A DNA stretch of 64,000 nt from Microstegium vimineum (taxonomy: Eukaryota; Streptophyta; Magnoliopsida; Poales; Poaceae), in assembly GCA_022036555.1 (NCBI GenBank), contig CM039130.1, positions 18,626,570 through 18,690,569 of the forward strand. The letters run 5' to 3'. The translations under genes were made by a program, and so were the position numbers. The notes beneath the pieces were generated by a model that did not search any database, had not been told where the DNA came from, and was given only the letters and a program-made list of their open reading frames with translations. Shown here piece by piece: positions 34,841 through 46,769 of this stretch. Numbering within the stretch: the stretch's first letter is position 1; each line of letters starts with the position of its first letter.

Positions 34841-36357
34841 AGCAAGGTTAGACTCTCTTTACGATCCTGCCATAGGAGTTAGCATTATGTCTAAGTCATT
34901 AGCTAGTGCTATCCTAGGCAATGTAGATCTAACTCGAACCAATAAGTTCTTGAAGCTTCCTTCAGGACAATTGATTGAGAGTTGTGGTATTGCACAGACC
35001 ATTACTACGCTAATTAACAAAGTCAATATCCTCCTGAATTTCTTCATATTTGATATAGAAGAAATCGACTTGTTAATTGGACATCCACTCATGAGATTTC
35101 TTGATGGGTCTCTTGATGGAAGTCTTAAGGGTCATCTTGGGAGTAACATCAAACTCTCAATTTCGCTTACAAATTCCATAAACACCATGACGGAATCACT
35201 CCTAGAATCTGACCCCATAGAGGAAGTGATGGTTGCATCTCTTCTAGAATCATCTCATCCTGATCTAGAAGAAGAGGCCGAAGATTTCATCTAGGAAGAA
35301 GACGATCTAGAAGAACACATAGAACTGGAGAAATCTGAGTCGCCATCTAAGCCCTCTGTAGACCTTAAACCCCTTCCAGCTGGTTTAAAGTATGCCTTTC
35401 TAAATGACGATCGTGAGGCCCCTGTGATCATCAGTGACAAACTCTCTCCTGAAGAGTCTTTTAAGCTCCTCACCGTCTTAGAAAATCATCAGTCAGTCTT
35501 AGGCTATTCTCTTCAAGATCTTAAGGGCATTAGCCCTGCTCTCTGCACACATCGCATCCCCATAGAACATGAGGCTCTTCCTTGTAGGGAACCCCAGCAT
35601 AGATTGAATAATGCAATGAGAGAAGTAGTGAAGAAGGAGGTCTCGAAACTCTTGCACGCGGGGATCATCTACCCCGTTCCTCACAGTGAATGGGTTAGCC
35701 CTGTGTAAGTTGTGCCTACGAAGGGAGGTATGACGGTCGTTCGAAATGATAAGAATGAATTGATCCCTCAACGAACTGTCACGGGTTGGAGAATGTGTAT
35801 AGATTACCGAAAACTTAATAAGGCTACAAAGAAAGATCACTTCCCGCTACCCTTCATCGATGAGATGTTGGAGCGGCTTGCAAAGCATTCTTTCTTCTGT
35901 TTCCTTGATGGTTATTCGGGATATCATCAAATACCAATCCACCCCGATGATCAAAGTAAGACCACCTTCACATGCCCCTATGGAACATATGCATACAGGC
36001 GAATGTCATTCAGCCTATGCAATGCTTCTGCTTCTTTCTAGAGGTGCATGATGTCCATTTTCTCTGATATGATCGAAAAAATCATGGAAGTTTTCATGGA
36101 CGATTTCTCTGTCTATGGAAAAACTTTCGATGATTGCCTCGAGAATCTGGATAGAGTCTTACAGAGATGCGAAGAAAAGCACTTAGTCCTGAACTAGGAG
36201 AAATGCCACTTCATGGCCCGCGAAGGCATAGTGCTAGGACATAGAGTGTCCGAACGTGGGATAGAAGTGGATAGAGCTAAGATAGAAGTCATAGAAAAGC
36301 TTCCACCTCCCACGAATGTTAAGGGAATCTGTAGCTTCCTTGGCCACGTAGGCTTCG
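34841..36357 (+). pseudogene. E2 protease-like region and partial RT
   Basis: After another frame change a retropepsin-like stretch with DPAIGVSIMSKSLA appears, then the linker and RT: HRIPIEHEALPCREPQHRLN, MCIDYRKLNKATKKDHFPLP, FMDDFSVYGK and LGHRVSERGIEVDRAK. Stops at 35292 (TAG), 35703 (TAA), 36040 (TAG) and 36196 (TAG) fall where E1 or the RT family has Gln or Trp. The thumb breaks off after KGICSFLGHVGF. RNase H and integrase are absent. Confidence 0.8.
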
Positions 36358-36657
36358 TCATAGGAGATCTAGCCATCCAGGGCCATAAACCCTAGTTCAT
36401 CTAGAGGCTTTTTAGTTCATAGCATAGCTTAGTTAGATCAAGAGTAGAGGAAGTCAAGATTCGATCTTGGACTCCCGACGTTGTTAAGAGATTAGAGTCT
36501 GGTACAGTTCTTTTTCTCTTATTCTCATTTAGTATTTATCTGCGGTTGTATGATATTTATACAACACTATTCTTCATTAATATATTCTTGTTTACTTTGT
36601 TCACTGTCTACATTAATATATCTAGTGTAGTTAGTTTGCTATTGAGTTCATGTACAT
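36358..36657 (+). mobile_element. S1 LTR, left fragment (interrupted by E3)
   Basis: This sequence matches 42072-42370 of solo LTR S2 (for example CATAAACCCTAGTTCATCTA), so it is the middle of a plus-strand LTR whose first ~480 bp are missing. It ends in TACAT, the left target duplication of E3. The rest of S1 resumes at 45278. Confidence 0.75.
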
Positions 36658-37285
36658 TGTTGACATTTCTAATGTCGTTACCAAAAGTAGATTAATTTCT
36701 ATTCCTGATAACGGCGCCAAAAATGGTTAACCACCTCTCATGCCACTTAAGCCAAGTTGTCGTGCGTAGCATGGCAAAGAGATGCGGTATTGAAATATGC
36801 AATTTCTCCTCTAATAAATATAAATGTGTATCTGCAAGCACACAGATAATATCAATGTAGCATTTTAACCAGGAGTATTTCAGGTATCGTTATTTATATT
36901 TTTACCACTGGGAGGGAAATGCTAAGGAATAAATGAGTAATGAGTATCACTACATGTGTAATGGAGAGTTTTCATCTATCTCTCTCAATACAGGGTAAGT
37001 GCCACATAAAATATAGATAATGAATGAATAGTGACAAAAGATAAACATACTGATCAACATATATATAGCCACATAAAATAATGATAAGCACCTCAACAGA
37101 TATTCTAGCAAGTCATTAGCATGGAATTAGGATGAACTACAAGAATATTTCCTAAGTTATTCTAACTATAAGGTCTAGCATATTATGATTAGTGCAATTA
37201 TACTTGACAATCATGGCGAGATAAGAAGATTACAATCATGCATAGTGAGATTACTAAGGAATATGAGAAACATAGCAATCACTCC
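36658..37285 (-). mobile_element. E3 3' LTR, 5' part deleted
   Basis: Plus-strand sequence from TGTTGACATTTCTAATG matches the 5' LTR at 43658-44280 at high identity and then stops near 37285, so about 1 kb of this LTR is missing. It contains a PBS-like TTGGCGCCGTTATCAGG about 50 bp from its end (36704-36722). Confidence 0.8.
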
Positions 37286-39360
37286 CCCGTAATTCTACTT
37301 TTGCTCCTTTGAAGAAATACATACCTTTCCGCACTTGAAGCCTTCCGAAGGGACTGAGATGCTCGACATTTTTTTCACTCAGGTGGGTATCTTGTACCCC
37401 TAATTCTACTGTCGGACACTTGTCCATTTTTACCTCTCTTCTCACACTTTTTCTTTTCCGAGGTTGGCGGGCACTTGCCCCTTTTTATTTCCTTGTCTTT
37501 CTTTATTTTTCCTCGAGGTTGTCGGGCACTTGCCCCTTTTTATTTCCTCAATCTCTTTTTTTGAGCACTCATCCTTCTTGAGCAACAAAGCAAATGGTAG
37601 TAACAAGTTAACTGGAGCATTTATTTCAAGGGAAAAACAGGAATAGGAGAATATATATTTTTCTATTCTCTCCCATATTAGGAGCAGAATGATTTTGGGT
37701 GGATCTGGAGATGAAAATGAGTGGATGTATGTAGATGCATACTTCTGGAATAGAAGAGCGTGTATGAGTGGAGTGTAAGTGAATCTTGATTCAAACAACA
37801 TGACTAGATCATGAGGGTCTACACAACTTGACCACACTCAATGCTCATAAGTAGTAAATGTAAATGTGTGGTTCCTTAATCTAGTAAGCATGTATATATA
37901 ACTGTGGTAGGAATTCAAACTCTCGTCATACAGGAACTCATCATGCTGCATTTCTAAAGGCTTTCAAAAGATAAATTCTCCAGAATTCTAGTATCTCTAG
38001 GAACAGATAAACAACAACTCAAACTTTTCCATATCATATCCGTCAACGACTTAGACTTTAGATCAGGTACTCTTCCCACAAGTTCAGGTTTAAAGCAAAT
38101 TTTAAATACTAACAGTTATGCCTAAACTTGAGAGAGAGTTCAAATGTGAAAAATAGGTACTTGAAAGGAATTATGCAGAGCAACTATTCATCATCTCCAT
38201 GTTAAGAGTTTATCATTGGGGTTCATTTTAGCATAGCTACTTTATTTTATTCTCTCCTATTATTTATTAGTAAACTTCTTAAGTAAAAGCATATATATAA
38301 GAAGGAAATATTTATTGGGTTTTCTATGATTATGCACCTTTTTATTTTTAGCAGAGTATAGGTATAAAGACTGATAGGTAAAAATACTTAGCTGAGTACA
38401 TGGGGGTGCTCTCTCCCAAGCTAGATTTTGACATAATTTCTTCTGATGTAACTGGCAGGTAGCACAGGTGTCCTTGTCTTGTCAGAGTACTCTGACAGCA
38501 GGTAGGGTGTCCTTTGGTTGCTGTTCTCCTTTGATCCTTGAATTCTGTGAAGCTCAAATAGACAAAAAAAGCTTGTGGAACTGATTAAGTGTTAGTCATA
38601 AATCTCTAGCCTGGATCATGTCGAGCTTCCTCTAATGGATGTTATTATTTAGCAGGATCATAAACTCACTATTTTTTTATATTTTTATTTTATAAGATAA
38701 AAAAATATTTATTTTATTTTTATGCCACCACAACAAATATATTTATGGGTTTTATGCCATGAGTCTATTCACATGGGGCTTAACAGTTTTAAACTTTTTT
38801 CCTTTTAATTTTAAGACAATGTAAACATGATTAACTATTTAGGGAAAGTAAATTATTGAGGGAAAAGGGATAACTACCAAGTTTTACCTCTTGGCATGGC
38901 GTTAGGTGGTTTAAGTCCTCCTTACGTCCTTAGTTGTCCTGAGGCTCATCGAACGGCGTAGCTGGTGCCTCCGCCTGTGCTTCTTCTTCTGCTATGATTT
39001 TTTTCTTTCCACACTCGTGTCGGTGTTGTGGCCTCCTTAGGACAAGCGCTCTCTTCTAAAAATTTATTAAAATTGAGGGGACGTACCTTTATTTCTTCCT
39101 ATGATTCTCTGCTCTCGTGCCTCTGGTACTCATAGAGTGACCTTCATTTCCTAACCTTTGAGTTGGTGGTGTGTTTGGCCTAGAGAGTGGAGTTGAGTAT
39201 ATTGGCTTTTCTTCTTCAGGGTATCTCTCTTCATATCTTGACACTTCTCCTTCATAGTTTGCCCATCCGTCCTTGGTGTTCTGCTTCTTCTGGTTGCGGT
39301 AGCGACGTCATCTTCTTGTTCTATTCTGCTTAGATTCTTCAACAATATAGTTAGTATTAA
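37286..39360 (-). mobile_element. E3 3' noncoding region
   Basis: It resembles the E1 region 16700-17700, with shared stretches such as GGTAGGAATTCAA, CTCTCGTCATACAG and the polypurine-like CATGGGGGTGCTCTC (38399). A short tandem repeat (GGGCACTTGCCCCTTTTTAT) lies at 37470 and 37527. From 38600 to 38900 the sequence is AT-rich, and from 38920 to 39360 it holds the degraded end of the gag-protease polyprotein. I see no other gene. Confidence 0.6.
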
Positions 39361-41592
39361 AGTAACGACATACCTTCTCAGAGGTGAAGTGTAGGTGCAC
39401 TTCTCCTATCCCAATGTAGATGATAGTTTTGGTGGTGCTTAGGAACGGTTTCCAAGGATGATAGGTGGATCATAATCATCTTCTCCCATATCAATGACTA
39501 GGAAGTATGTAGGGATGAAGTGGTCATCAATTTGGATGGAGACATCTTTTTCTATGCCTTCGACAATGCGCCATGTCTGATCTTCCATCTAGAGTTGGGC
39601 GTATGTTGGATGTAGAGGCATTGTGCCATACAGAAACTCGTAGGTCAATTTGGCCATAATGTTGACGCCCGATCCGGTGTCGCAAATTGCTTTCTGGAAG
39701 GAGCATCTGTTGATTGTGCATTCAATGGTTTGGACACCTGGGTCATCTTTCTTGATCAAATGAGGGGACTTGAGTTGGTGATCTTGATCATTGTGGATTG
39801 CAGTGACCATCTTTGCTGATTTTTTCCACACTTGCTTCTTGTTCTTGTTTTGCTTGTTCCTCCTATTGGTCCTCTTCCTTGGCTCATATTGAGGTTGTTC
39901 AAGAAACTGTAAGGTTCTGTTCTTGAAGGAAAATGTCTCCTTCCCTTTGATGATGAAATTGATCTTGGCGGCGCTAATGTAGATGACAGCTCTAGCAGTG
40001 TTCAAGAATGGCCTCCCTAGGGTGATGGGTGACCTCTCATCAACACTGGTCTCTATTACCATGAAGTCTGCTGGGATGTATGAGGTACCAATCCGGACAC
40101 GGATATCTTTCAGTATTCCTCTTGGGTAGCACAGTGTCCGATCTGCATGCTGCAAACACAGGGTTGTATCTGATAAAGGATAATTAAAGATTTTTTCATA
40201 AATTACTTTGGGCATGATATTGACGCTTGCACCAAAGTCACAAAGTGCTTCAGGAAATTCCATGCTGCCAATGGAGATTGGGAGGACGGGTCGTCCCGGA
40301 TCACCTTTCTTGGTTGACAGAGAGTCATTACACCACTCTTCTGTGGGGTTGTTCCAATAGGCACCTACATCAAATATGTCTACAAGATTTGTAGATTCTA
40401 ATCCTTCCGGTTGTGATGGAATACTAGGGTTAGTGGTAGGAACACCAAAATCTATTTGATTTATCTGAGATTCAATCATTTTATTAAAGCTAATTTGGTT
40501 CTTGATGGAAGTAGAAAAATTATCCATCCTATTATTTATAGTTTCTAGTATTTTATCATTGGATGCTAATTTCTTAGATAAGTTATCCATTAACTTTCCT
40601 TGATTAGACACTAACTCTCTTAAAGGAGGTAAACTAGGATTATTATAAGAATTGTTACCTTGATAATTACCTGAGTAGTTAGGCCTTTGTTGTTGATTTC
40701 CACCTTGATTTTGTTGAGGACGGTAGTTGTTGTTGTTGTTGTTGATGTAGTTTACATCCTCTTGCACCTCAAGATAATGGTTGCCTGAGTGTCTAGTTTC
40801 TCCACACTCTTCACAAGTCATGTGAGAGTCATAAATGTGCATAATTTCTTTCTTCTCTCTAGCTTTCTCATCGAGCCTCTTCATGAGCAGGTCTAGCTTT
40901 GCAGACAGCATGTCTACCTCCTTGAGCTAGTGCATACCTCCACTTTTCTTGAAAGTTTGAGTTCTTTCTTCACTCCAACCTTGGTTGGACGCCATCTTCT
41001 CCATAAGAGTTGTGGCTTGTGGTATTGTAAGTGATATCAATGCTCCTCCGGCAGCAGCATCCATGGTCTCACGCATGCTGTTGCTGAGCCCATGATAAAA
41101 GGTCTGCATAAGTAGCCAATTGTCCATTCCATGATGGGGGCATTCTAGGATGTAGTCTTGGAAGCGCTCCCATGCTTCTGTAACGGACTCATCATGGTGT
41201 TGCTGAAAACTTGAAATCTTCCCATGGAGAGCATTCGTCTTGCTCATGGGAAAGAACTTTGCTAGAAAATTGGTGGAGCAGAGTTCCCACGTAGTATTCT
41301 TCTCCTTTGTTGCATAGAACTAGTGCTTCGCTCTTCCCATGAGTGAGAATGGGAAAAGGTGAAGTAGTATGGCGTCTTTGGGGATATCCTTGATAGTGAA
41401 TGTGCTGCAAATCTCCAGGAAGTGTTGGAGATGAGCACTAGCATCTTCATGTGCTTTCCCACAGAACTGGCTTGCTTACACCATGTTGATGAATGTAGGA
41501 TTGAGCTCAAATGTCTGATCAATGTTCGCAGCAGGTCCAGTATAGATGTTGTCCGTAGTGGGAGCTGAGAACTCGTGGATTGACTTGTCTGC
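39361..41592 (-). CDS. E3 gag polyprotein with two tandem retropepsin domains
   Basis: Minus-strand gag core (LLHLFPFSLMGRAK and SWERFQ-like AWERFQDYILECPHHG) is followed by a zinc-knuckle-like CEECGETRHSGNH, an Asn-rich stretch and the first protease (CDFGASVNIMPKVIYEKIF, TLGRPFLNTARAVIY). After a Lys-rich linker a second protease begins: TIECTINRCSFQKAICDTGS and VNIMAKLTYEFLYG, continuing past a TAG near 39589 to DDYDPPIILGN at about 39450. The longest open stretch is 39589-40911. Stops near 40930 and 41478 break the gag part. Both proteases keep a catalytic Asp (DFG and DTG). Confidence 0.75.
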
Positions 41593-43306
41593 TATTGACG
41601 GTCCTTAGCGTCAACTTTTTAAGCAATTATAAATTAAATAAATGGATCAATCAAATATAATATCTAGAAATATAGGGCTTTAATTAACAATTTCCATGAG
41701 TTTTTGGTGTTTCATTATTTTTTAGGGACTATTTCAGAAAAGAGAATAAAGGAAAGCAAATCAGAGAAGATATCGATTAAATCTCGCGGAGAAACACCTG
41801 CCATTCTACTCAAGGAGGATCCCGCAAACACTGGAGCGAAGATGGGCCCCGGACCCCACCATATGGGGCCAGCCGGCTAGGTGTGGGGCCGGGCGGCCAC
41901 CCCCTGGGCCCGCTGCCCGCCGTCTTCTGGAAGCTTCCTCCACCGCCTATGAGGAGTCATCTTAGCCCTACGTGAATCCCACTGGACTATAAATAGGAGG
42001 GCATACCCCCCCTGGAGGCATCCCAGAGAATCCCATCTAAAGATCAGGTCATTTGGAGATCCATTCAGTTTAAGTCATAGAGATCTAGTCATCCAGAGCC
42101 ATAAACCCTAGTTCATCTAGAGCACTTCCTAGTTCATAGCACATCCTAGATAGATTCGAGAGTAGAGGAAGTCAAGATTCGATCTTGGACTCTTTATGTT
42201 GTCAAGAGATTGTAGTCTGGTATAGTTCTTATTCTCTTTTAGTATTTATCTACAGTTGTATGATATTTATAGGCAACATTATTCTTCATTAATATGTTCT
42301 TGTTTACTTTGTTCATTGTCTATGTTAATATATCTAGTATAATTAGTTTGCTATTGAGTTCATGCACATGTTTTTATAGCGCTCGTCTATTTGATCATAT
42401 GGCGAGTGGTAGGCAGTATGTAGGCATGGCAGTATGTAGGCATGGTGCTTAGATGCTTTGCTGATCTATGGATGCCACTAGTTATGCTGGGTCGTGAAGT
42501 AGATCGTGGACATGACAGATCCATTGAGTCCTTTGTAGGCTTCCCCGTATGATGGTTTGGTAGGGAGGAATTGTCAGGTTGAGTATATCTTGTTATATCT
42601 GAGGTTTCTGAACTCAACTCATCCTATTCATGACCCTATTGTGGTCGGGAATATTGGTAGTATTACTTAACAATGATTACTAGATGTACTTGCACTAACT
42701 AGCGTAACTTTGACAGTAGCTAGAATACTTAGGATGTTATTTCTTTATTACTTGTATTAGACGACACTTGTGTAGTGACTAGAATGCTCTAGATAACTCT
42801 ATCCTTATTTATTATTATGATGATGACTGATGAATTTACCCTTATCATTTATATATATTTATCATGTGACTTATCCCTGTTTAAGATTAGAGATCATTGA
42901 TAGTTAAATCACTTCAATCATTTCATATGCTTGTTATCAATACAATAGATTATCAGTTTTAATTAGACCTTCCCAGTGGTAGAATATAAATGACAACCTG
43001 GTAATACTCTAGGTAAAATGCTACAATGGTATATTTAATTTGCCCGCTTGCAGAATCATTATTCTTGACATTTCATATCTATCATTATTATTTCTACCTA
43101 GTCATACATAAAATATAGAATAACTCATAAGTACCATAAAATATTCCTAGCTCTATAATTAGGGATGACAACATAGTTCCATGCTTAGGAGTATAAGGTA
43201 AAAGATAAGTGGCTAGTTGCTAAAGATAAGTTAATTACATACCATGCATTTTTGGCACCATTACTAAGAACTCTGTTCTTGTTAATGTCATTAACAAATG
43301 TCAACA
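41593..43306 (+). mobile_element. S2: solo LTR inside E3 gag, 5-bp TSD
   Basis: The 1714-bp plus-strand LTR begins TATTGACGGTCCTTAGC (first TG mutated to TA) and ends CAAATGTCAACA. Flanks TCTGC (41588-41592) and TCTGT (43307-43311) form the target duplication with one change. Removing it joins the E3 gag reading ATGACAGA to CAAGTCAATCC. TATAAATA lies at 41998-42005. A PBS-like TTGGCACCATTACTAAG lies inside the LTR at 43252-43268. Confidence 0.85.
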
Positions 43307-43491
43307 TCTGTCATAGCTTCAAACTCTGATGTCAAGTCTCGAACGATGTTTTAGTGATCTTCTTGATTGGATGAAGCTTCAAGCTGAGATGTTGATGATG
43401 ATTCTTTTACTTTGTTGAGCTTGGCTTTTGTTCTTCTGATTAATGCTTCGGGATTTTCAACAAAATTGTCTAGAAGATTAAATATATTCAT
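43307..43491 (-). pseudogene. E3 gag, N-terminal part
   Basis: ATG at 43489-43491 starts MNIFNLLDNFVENPEALIRR, with a TAA after about 46 codons and continuation to EFEAMTD at the S2 border. The frame resumes across S2 at 41592 with KSIHEFSAPT. Confidence 0.65.
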
Positions 43492-43657
43492 ACATTACCT
43501 TGCATAAAATGATAGAAAAAATAGGCAAAGAACAAGGGTAAAGCTTTATGAGTAGAGAGTTGATGTTTTTCTCAATCACATTAGTGATGCAAGTGATAAC
43601 TCATTTATTCCTTTTGATAGCTAATCAACCTTCCTCGGCAATGGTGCCAAAAATGCT

Positions 43658-45277
43658 TGTTGACATTTCTAACGTTGTTACCAAAAGTAGATTAATTTCT
43701 ATTCCTGATAATGATGCCAAAAATGGTTAACCACCTCTCAGGCCACTTAAGCCAAGTTGTCCTCCTCAGCATGACAGAGAGATGCGGTATTGAAATATGC
43801 AATTGCTCCTCTAATAAATATAAATATGTGTCTGCAAGCGTACAGATAATACCGATGCAGCATTTTAACCAGGAGTATTCCAGGTATCATTATTTATATT
43901 TTTACCACTAGGAAGGGAATACTAAGGAATAAATAAGTAATGAGTATCACTGCATGTGTAATGGAGAGTTTCCATCTATCTCTCTCAATACAGGGTAAGT
44001 GTCACATAAAATATAGATAATGAATGATTAGTGACAAAAGATAAACATACTGATCAGCATATATATAGCCACATAAAATAATGATAAGCATCTCAACAGA
44101 TATTCTAGCAAGTCATTAGCATAGAATTAGGATGAACTGCAAGAATATTTCCTAAGTTATTCTAACTATAAGGTCTAGCATATTATGATTAGTGTAATTA
44201 TACTTGGCAATCATGGCGAGATAAAAAGATTACAATCATGCATAGTGAGATTACTAGGGAAGATAGAAACATAGCAATCACTTCCTCGTAATGGTTCTGC
44301 TCTGCCTGCCTATAAACGGGAGGAGGACTACAAATGACTCAACAGGACTGTCACTCCCGTGTTCTACCTCACGATTTGGAATATAGGGTACAATCGTAGA
44401 TAAAACAGTATAGGCACCACGCCTACACAATATTTATCATTTACCCATAGTACTGATGGATAAACATTATACGATCCTAAACATGAATATAACTCAGATC
44501 TAACTAAGCCAAACATATAATCATAATAAACTAAGAATAATATAATTGAGAACATAATCGAATAGAATAAAGTCATAATAAATATAATGAAATAGAGCAA
44601 AGTCATATTCATAATATTGAAGAATAATGGTAAAGAATGAAGAACTAGAGAGAGAATTACCAAGAATCCTCTTGACAGATCTGGAAACCAATCGAAGATT
44701 GACTCCTTTAGTTCTAATCCTATATAGTTATGCTAAACTAGAGATCTAGTTGATGTGGTGGCTCTAGGGCTTGATCAGGGGCTTCTCCTCTTGAGATGAA
44801 TAATGAATAATGAATTGTTCTCTTCCTCCTCAGGGTCAGGGGCCTTGCTTATATAGCCTTCTCAAATGAACGTCGGTCGTCGGATCAAACCGACCTTAGG
44901 CGGAGGGTTTAGATTGATCCTCAAATGCGGTGGAGCACGATCCACGAGGGGGAGCCTGATTGGCTCCCTGGCGAGGGCGGCCGCCCAAGGGGGTAAGGCA
45001 GGCTCCCTGCCCCTGGGCCCGCTTGCCCTCTCGTTTCTTCCCGTGCCTTCTTGACCCTTCTAGAGTATTCTTTTTCCCACGGATGATAACTATCTCTATG
45101 TAAACCTTATATGTGGGCCTTTCCTCCATATTTCCTGATACCCCCCTGCAGAAACAAACATTCACCAAAACTCGTGGAATTCTATTAGTATAAACCCTTA
45201 TTCTAGCTATTGGTTTCATATAGATCCTTTTCTTTGTTTACTTGACGGTCGAATTTGGTACTTAAGGACCGTCAACA
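43658..45277 (-). mobile_element. E3 5' LTR
   Basis: The 1620-bp LTR begins TGTTGACGGTCCTTAAG at 45277 and ends AGAAATGTCAACA at 43658. Next to it is the PBS TGGCACCATTGCCGAGG (43649 to 43633). Its first 430 bp match the E1 LTR. A second PBS-like TTGGCATCATTATCAGG lies within the LTR near 43704-43720. Confidence 0.85.
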
Positions 45278-46200
45278 CACATGTTTGTATAGTGCTTGTC
45301 TATTTGATCATATGGTGGGTGGTAGGCAGTATGTTGGCGTGGTGCTTAGATACATTGCTTATCTACGGATGCCCCCATTTGTGCCAGGTCATGGGGTAGA
45401 TCGTGGATGTGACAGGTCCATTGAGTCCTTTGTAAGTCTCCCCCTGTGCAGGGGTTTGGTAGGGAGGAATTGTCAGGTTGAGGATATCTTGTTATATCTG
45501 AGGTTTCTGAACTCAACTCATCCTGTTCATGGCCCCGGCCCATTGTGGTTGGGAATATTGGTAGTATTACTTAACAATGATTACTAGATGTACTTGCACT
45601 AACTAGCATAACTTTGACGGTAGCTAGAATACTTAGGAGTTATTTCTTTATTACTTGTATTGAATGACGCTTGTGTAGTGACTAGAATGCTCTAGAAACT
45701 TTATCCTTATTATTATTATTATGACTGATCTATTTACCCTATATCATATATATTTATCATGTGACTTACCCCTATCGAAGAGTAGAGATCATTGATGGTT
45801 AAATCCCTTCATTTATTTCATATGCTTGTTATCAATACTATAGATTATCAGTTTTACTAAACCTTCCCAGTGATAGAATATAAATGACAGCCTGGTAATA
45901 CTCTAGGTAAAATGCTACAATGGTATATTTAATCTGTCCGCTTGCAGAATCATTAGTTCTTTATAATTTCATATCTATCTTTATTTATTTCTGCCTAGTC
46001 ACACATATATAGAATATTTCATAAGTACCATAAAATATTCTTAGCTTTATAATTAGGGATGACAACCTAGTTCCATGCTTAGGAGTATAAGGTAAAAGAT
46101 AAGTGGCTAGTTGCTAAAGGCAAGTTAATTACATACCATGCATTTTTGACGTCATTGCTAAGAACTATGTTCTTGGTGATGTCATTAAGAAATGTCAACA
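45278..46200 (+). mobile_element. S1 LTR, right fragment
   Basis: It matches S2 from 42368 to its end and finishes AAGAAATGTCAACA at 46200. Directly after it the first exon of the CACTA gene begins, so S1 marks the right border of the retroelement island inside the CACTA element. Confidence 0.75.
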
Positions 46201-46341
46201 ATCATCCTGCAAGACATTTTCTGGTTCATTTCCAAGATTTAAGTATTGACTCCCATCATCCTGAGCATTATCATCGAGGGTGGTGCCGGAGTTGATAAGA
46301 TCCATCATGGCGTCCTCCATCATGTTAGTGGGGTCGGCCAT
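46201..46341 (-). pseudogene. CACTA transposon gene, first coding exon
   Basis: ATG at 46339-46341 starts MADPTNMMEDAMMDLINSGT, with 47 open codons up to the LTR S1 border. This start is typical of grass CACTA proteins that carry plant transposase and Ulp1-like domains. The matching downstream exons on the same strand are at 12.5-14.8 kb, 31 kb away. From 46380 to 46770 there are only TA-rich microsatellites, which would be the first intron or leader. Confidence 0.65.
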
Positions 46342-46769
46342 CTAGCTATACCACTAGAACTATATATATCAAAGAAGAATGGAAAGCATTTAGATATACA
46401 TTAACAAAAATCATAAAGGCATTTACACACACATATATATACAAAGACATTTAAGGATATCTAATAACAATATATATTATAATATATATATAAAGAGATT
46501 TAAGGATATCTAATAACAATATAAATTCTAATATATATATATATATATAAAGGCATTTATATATACCTAATCATAATATAAATTCTAAATTTACATTATG
46601 AACTCCATTTAAACTATATATATATATTTACATTCACATATAAACATTTAGATATATACATTTACATATAAACATTTAGATATTTATTTCTAACTCCATA
46701 TATATATATATGACATTTAGATAACCTAATAATAATATAAACATTTACATATATATACACACACAACTT

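Larger units (their letters stand above)
32197..36357 (+). mobile_element. E2: Athila-type gypsy element, ends abruptly in RT
   Basis: The plus-strand element has a 5' LTR (32197-33703), a PBS, gag, a protease-like region and RT, and stops at 36357 in the RT thumb, where sequence switches to the middle of an LTR (S1). It inserted into the Tat remnant (preceding 5 bp TTGGT). Protein similarity to E1 is high throughout, but the LTRs differ. The coding part has several stops and frameshifts. Confidence 0.85.
36658..45277 (-). mobile_element. E3: pol-less Athila-type gag-protease element
   Basis: On the minus strand: 5' LTR 43658-45277, PBS at about 43633-43649, gag from ATG 43491, two aspartic protease domains, then directly the 3' noncoding region (37290-38650) and a truncated 3' LTR (36658 to about 37285). 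No RT, RNase H or integrase is present. Flanks TACAT (36653-36657) and CACAT (45278-45282) are a target duplication with one mismatch. It sits inside LTR S1 and carries solo LTR S2 in gag. It would depend on enzymes from another element such as E1. Confidence 0.8.
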
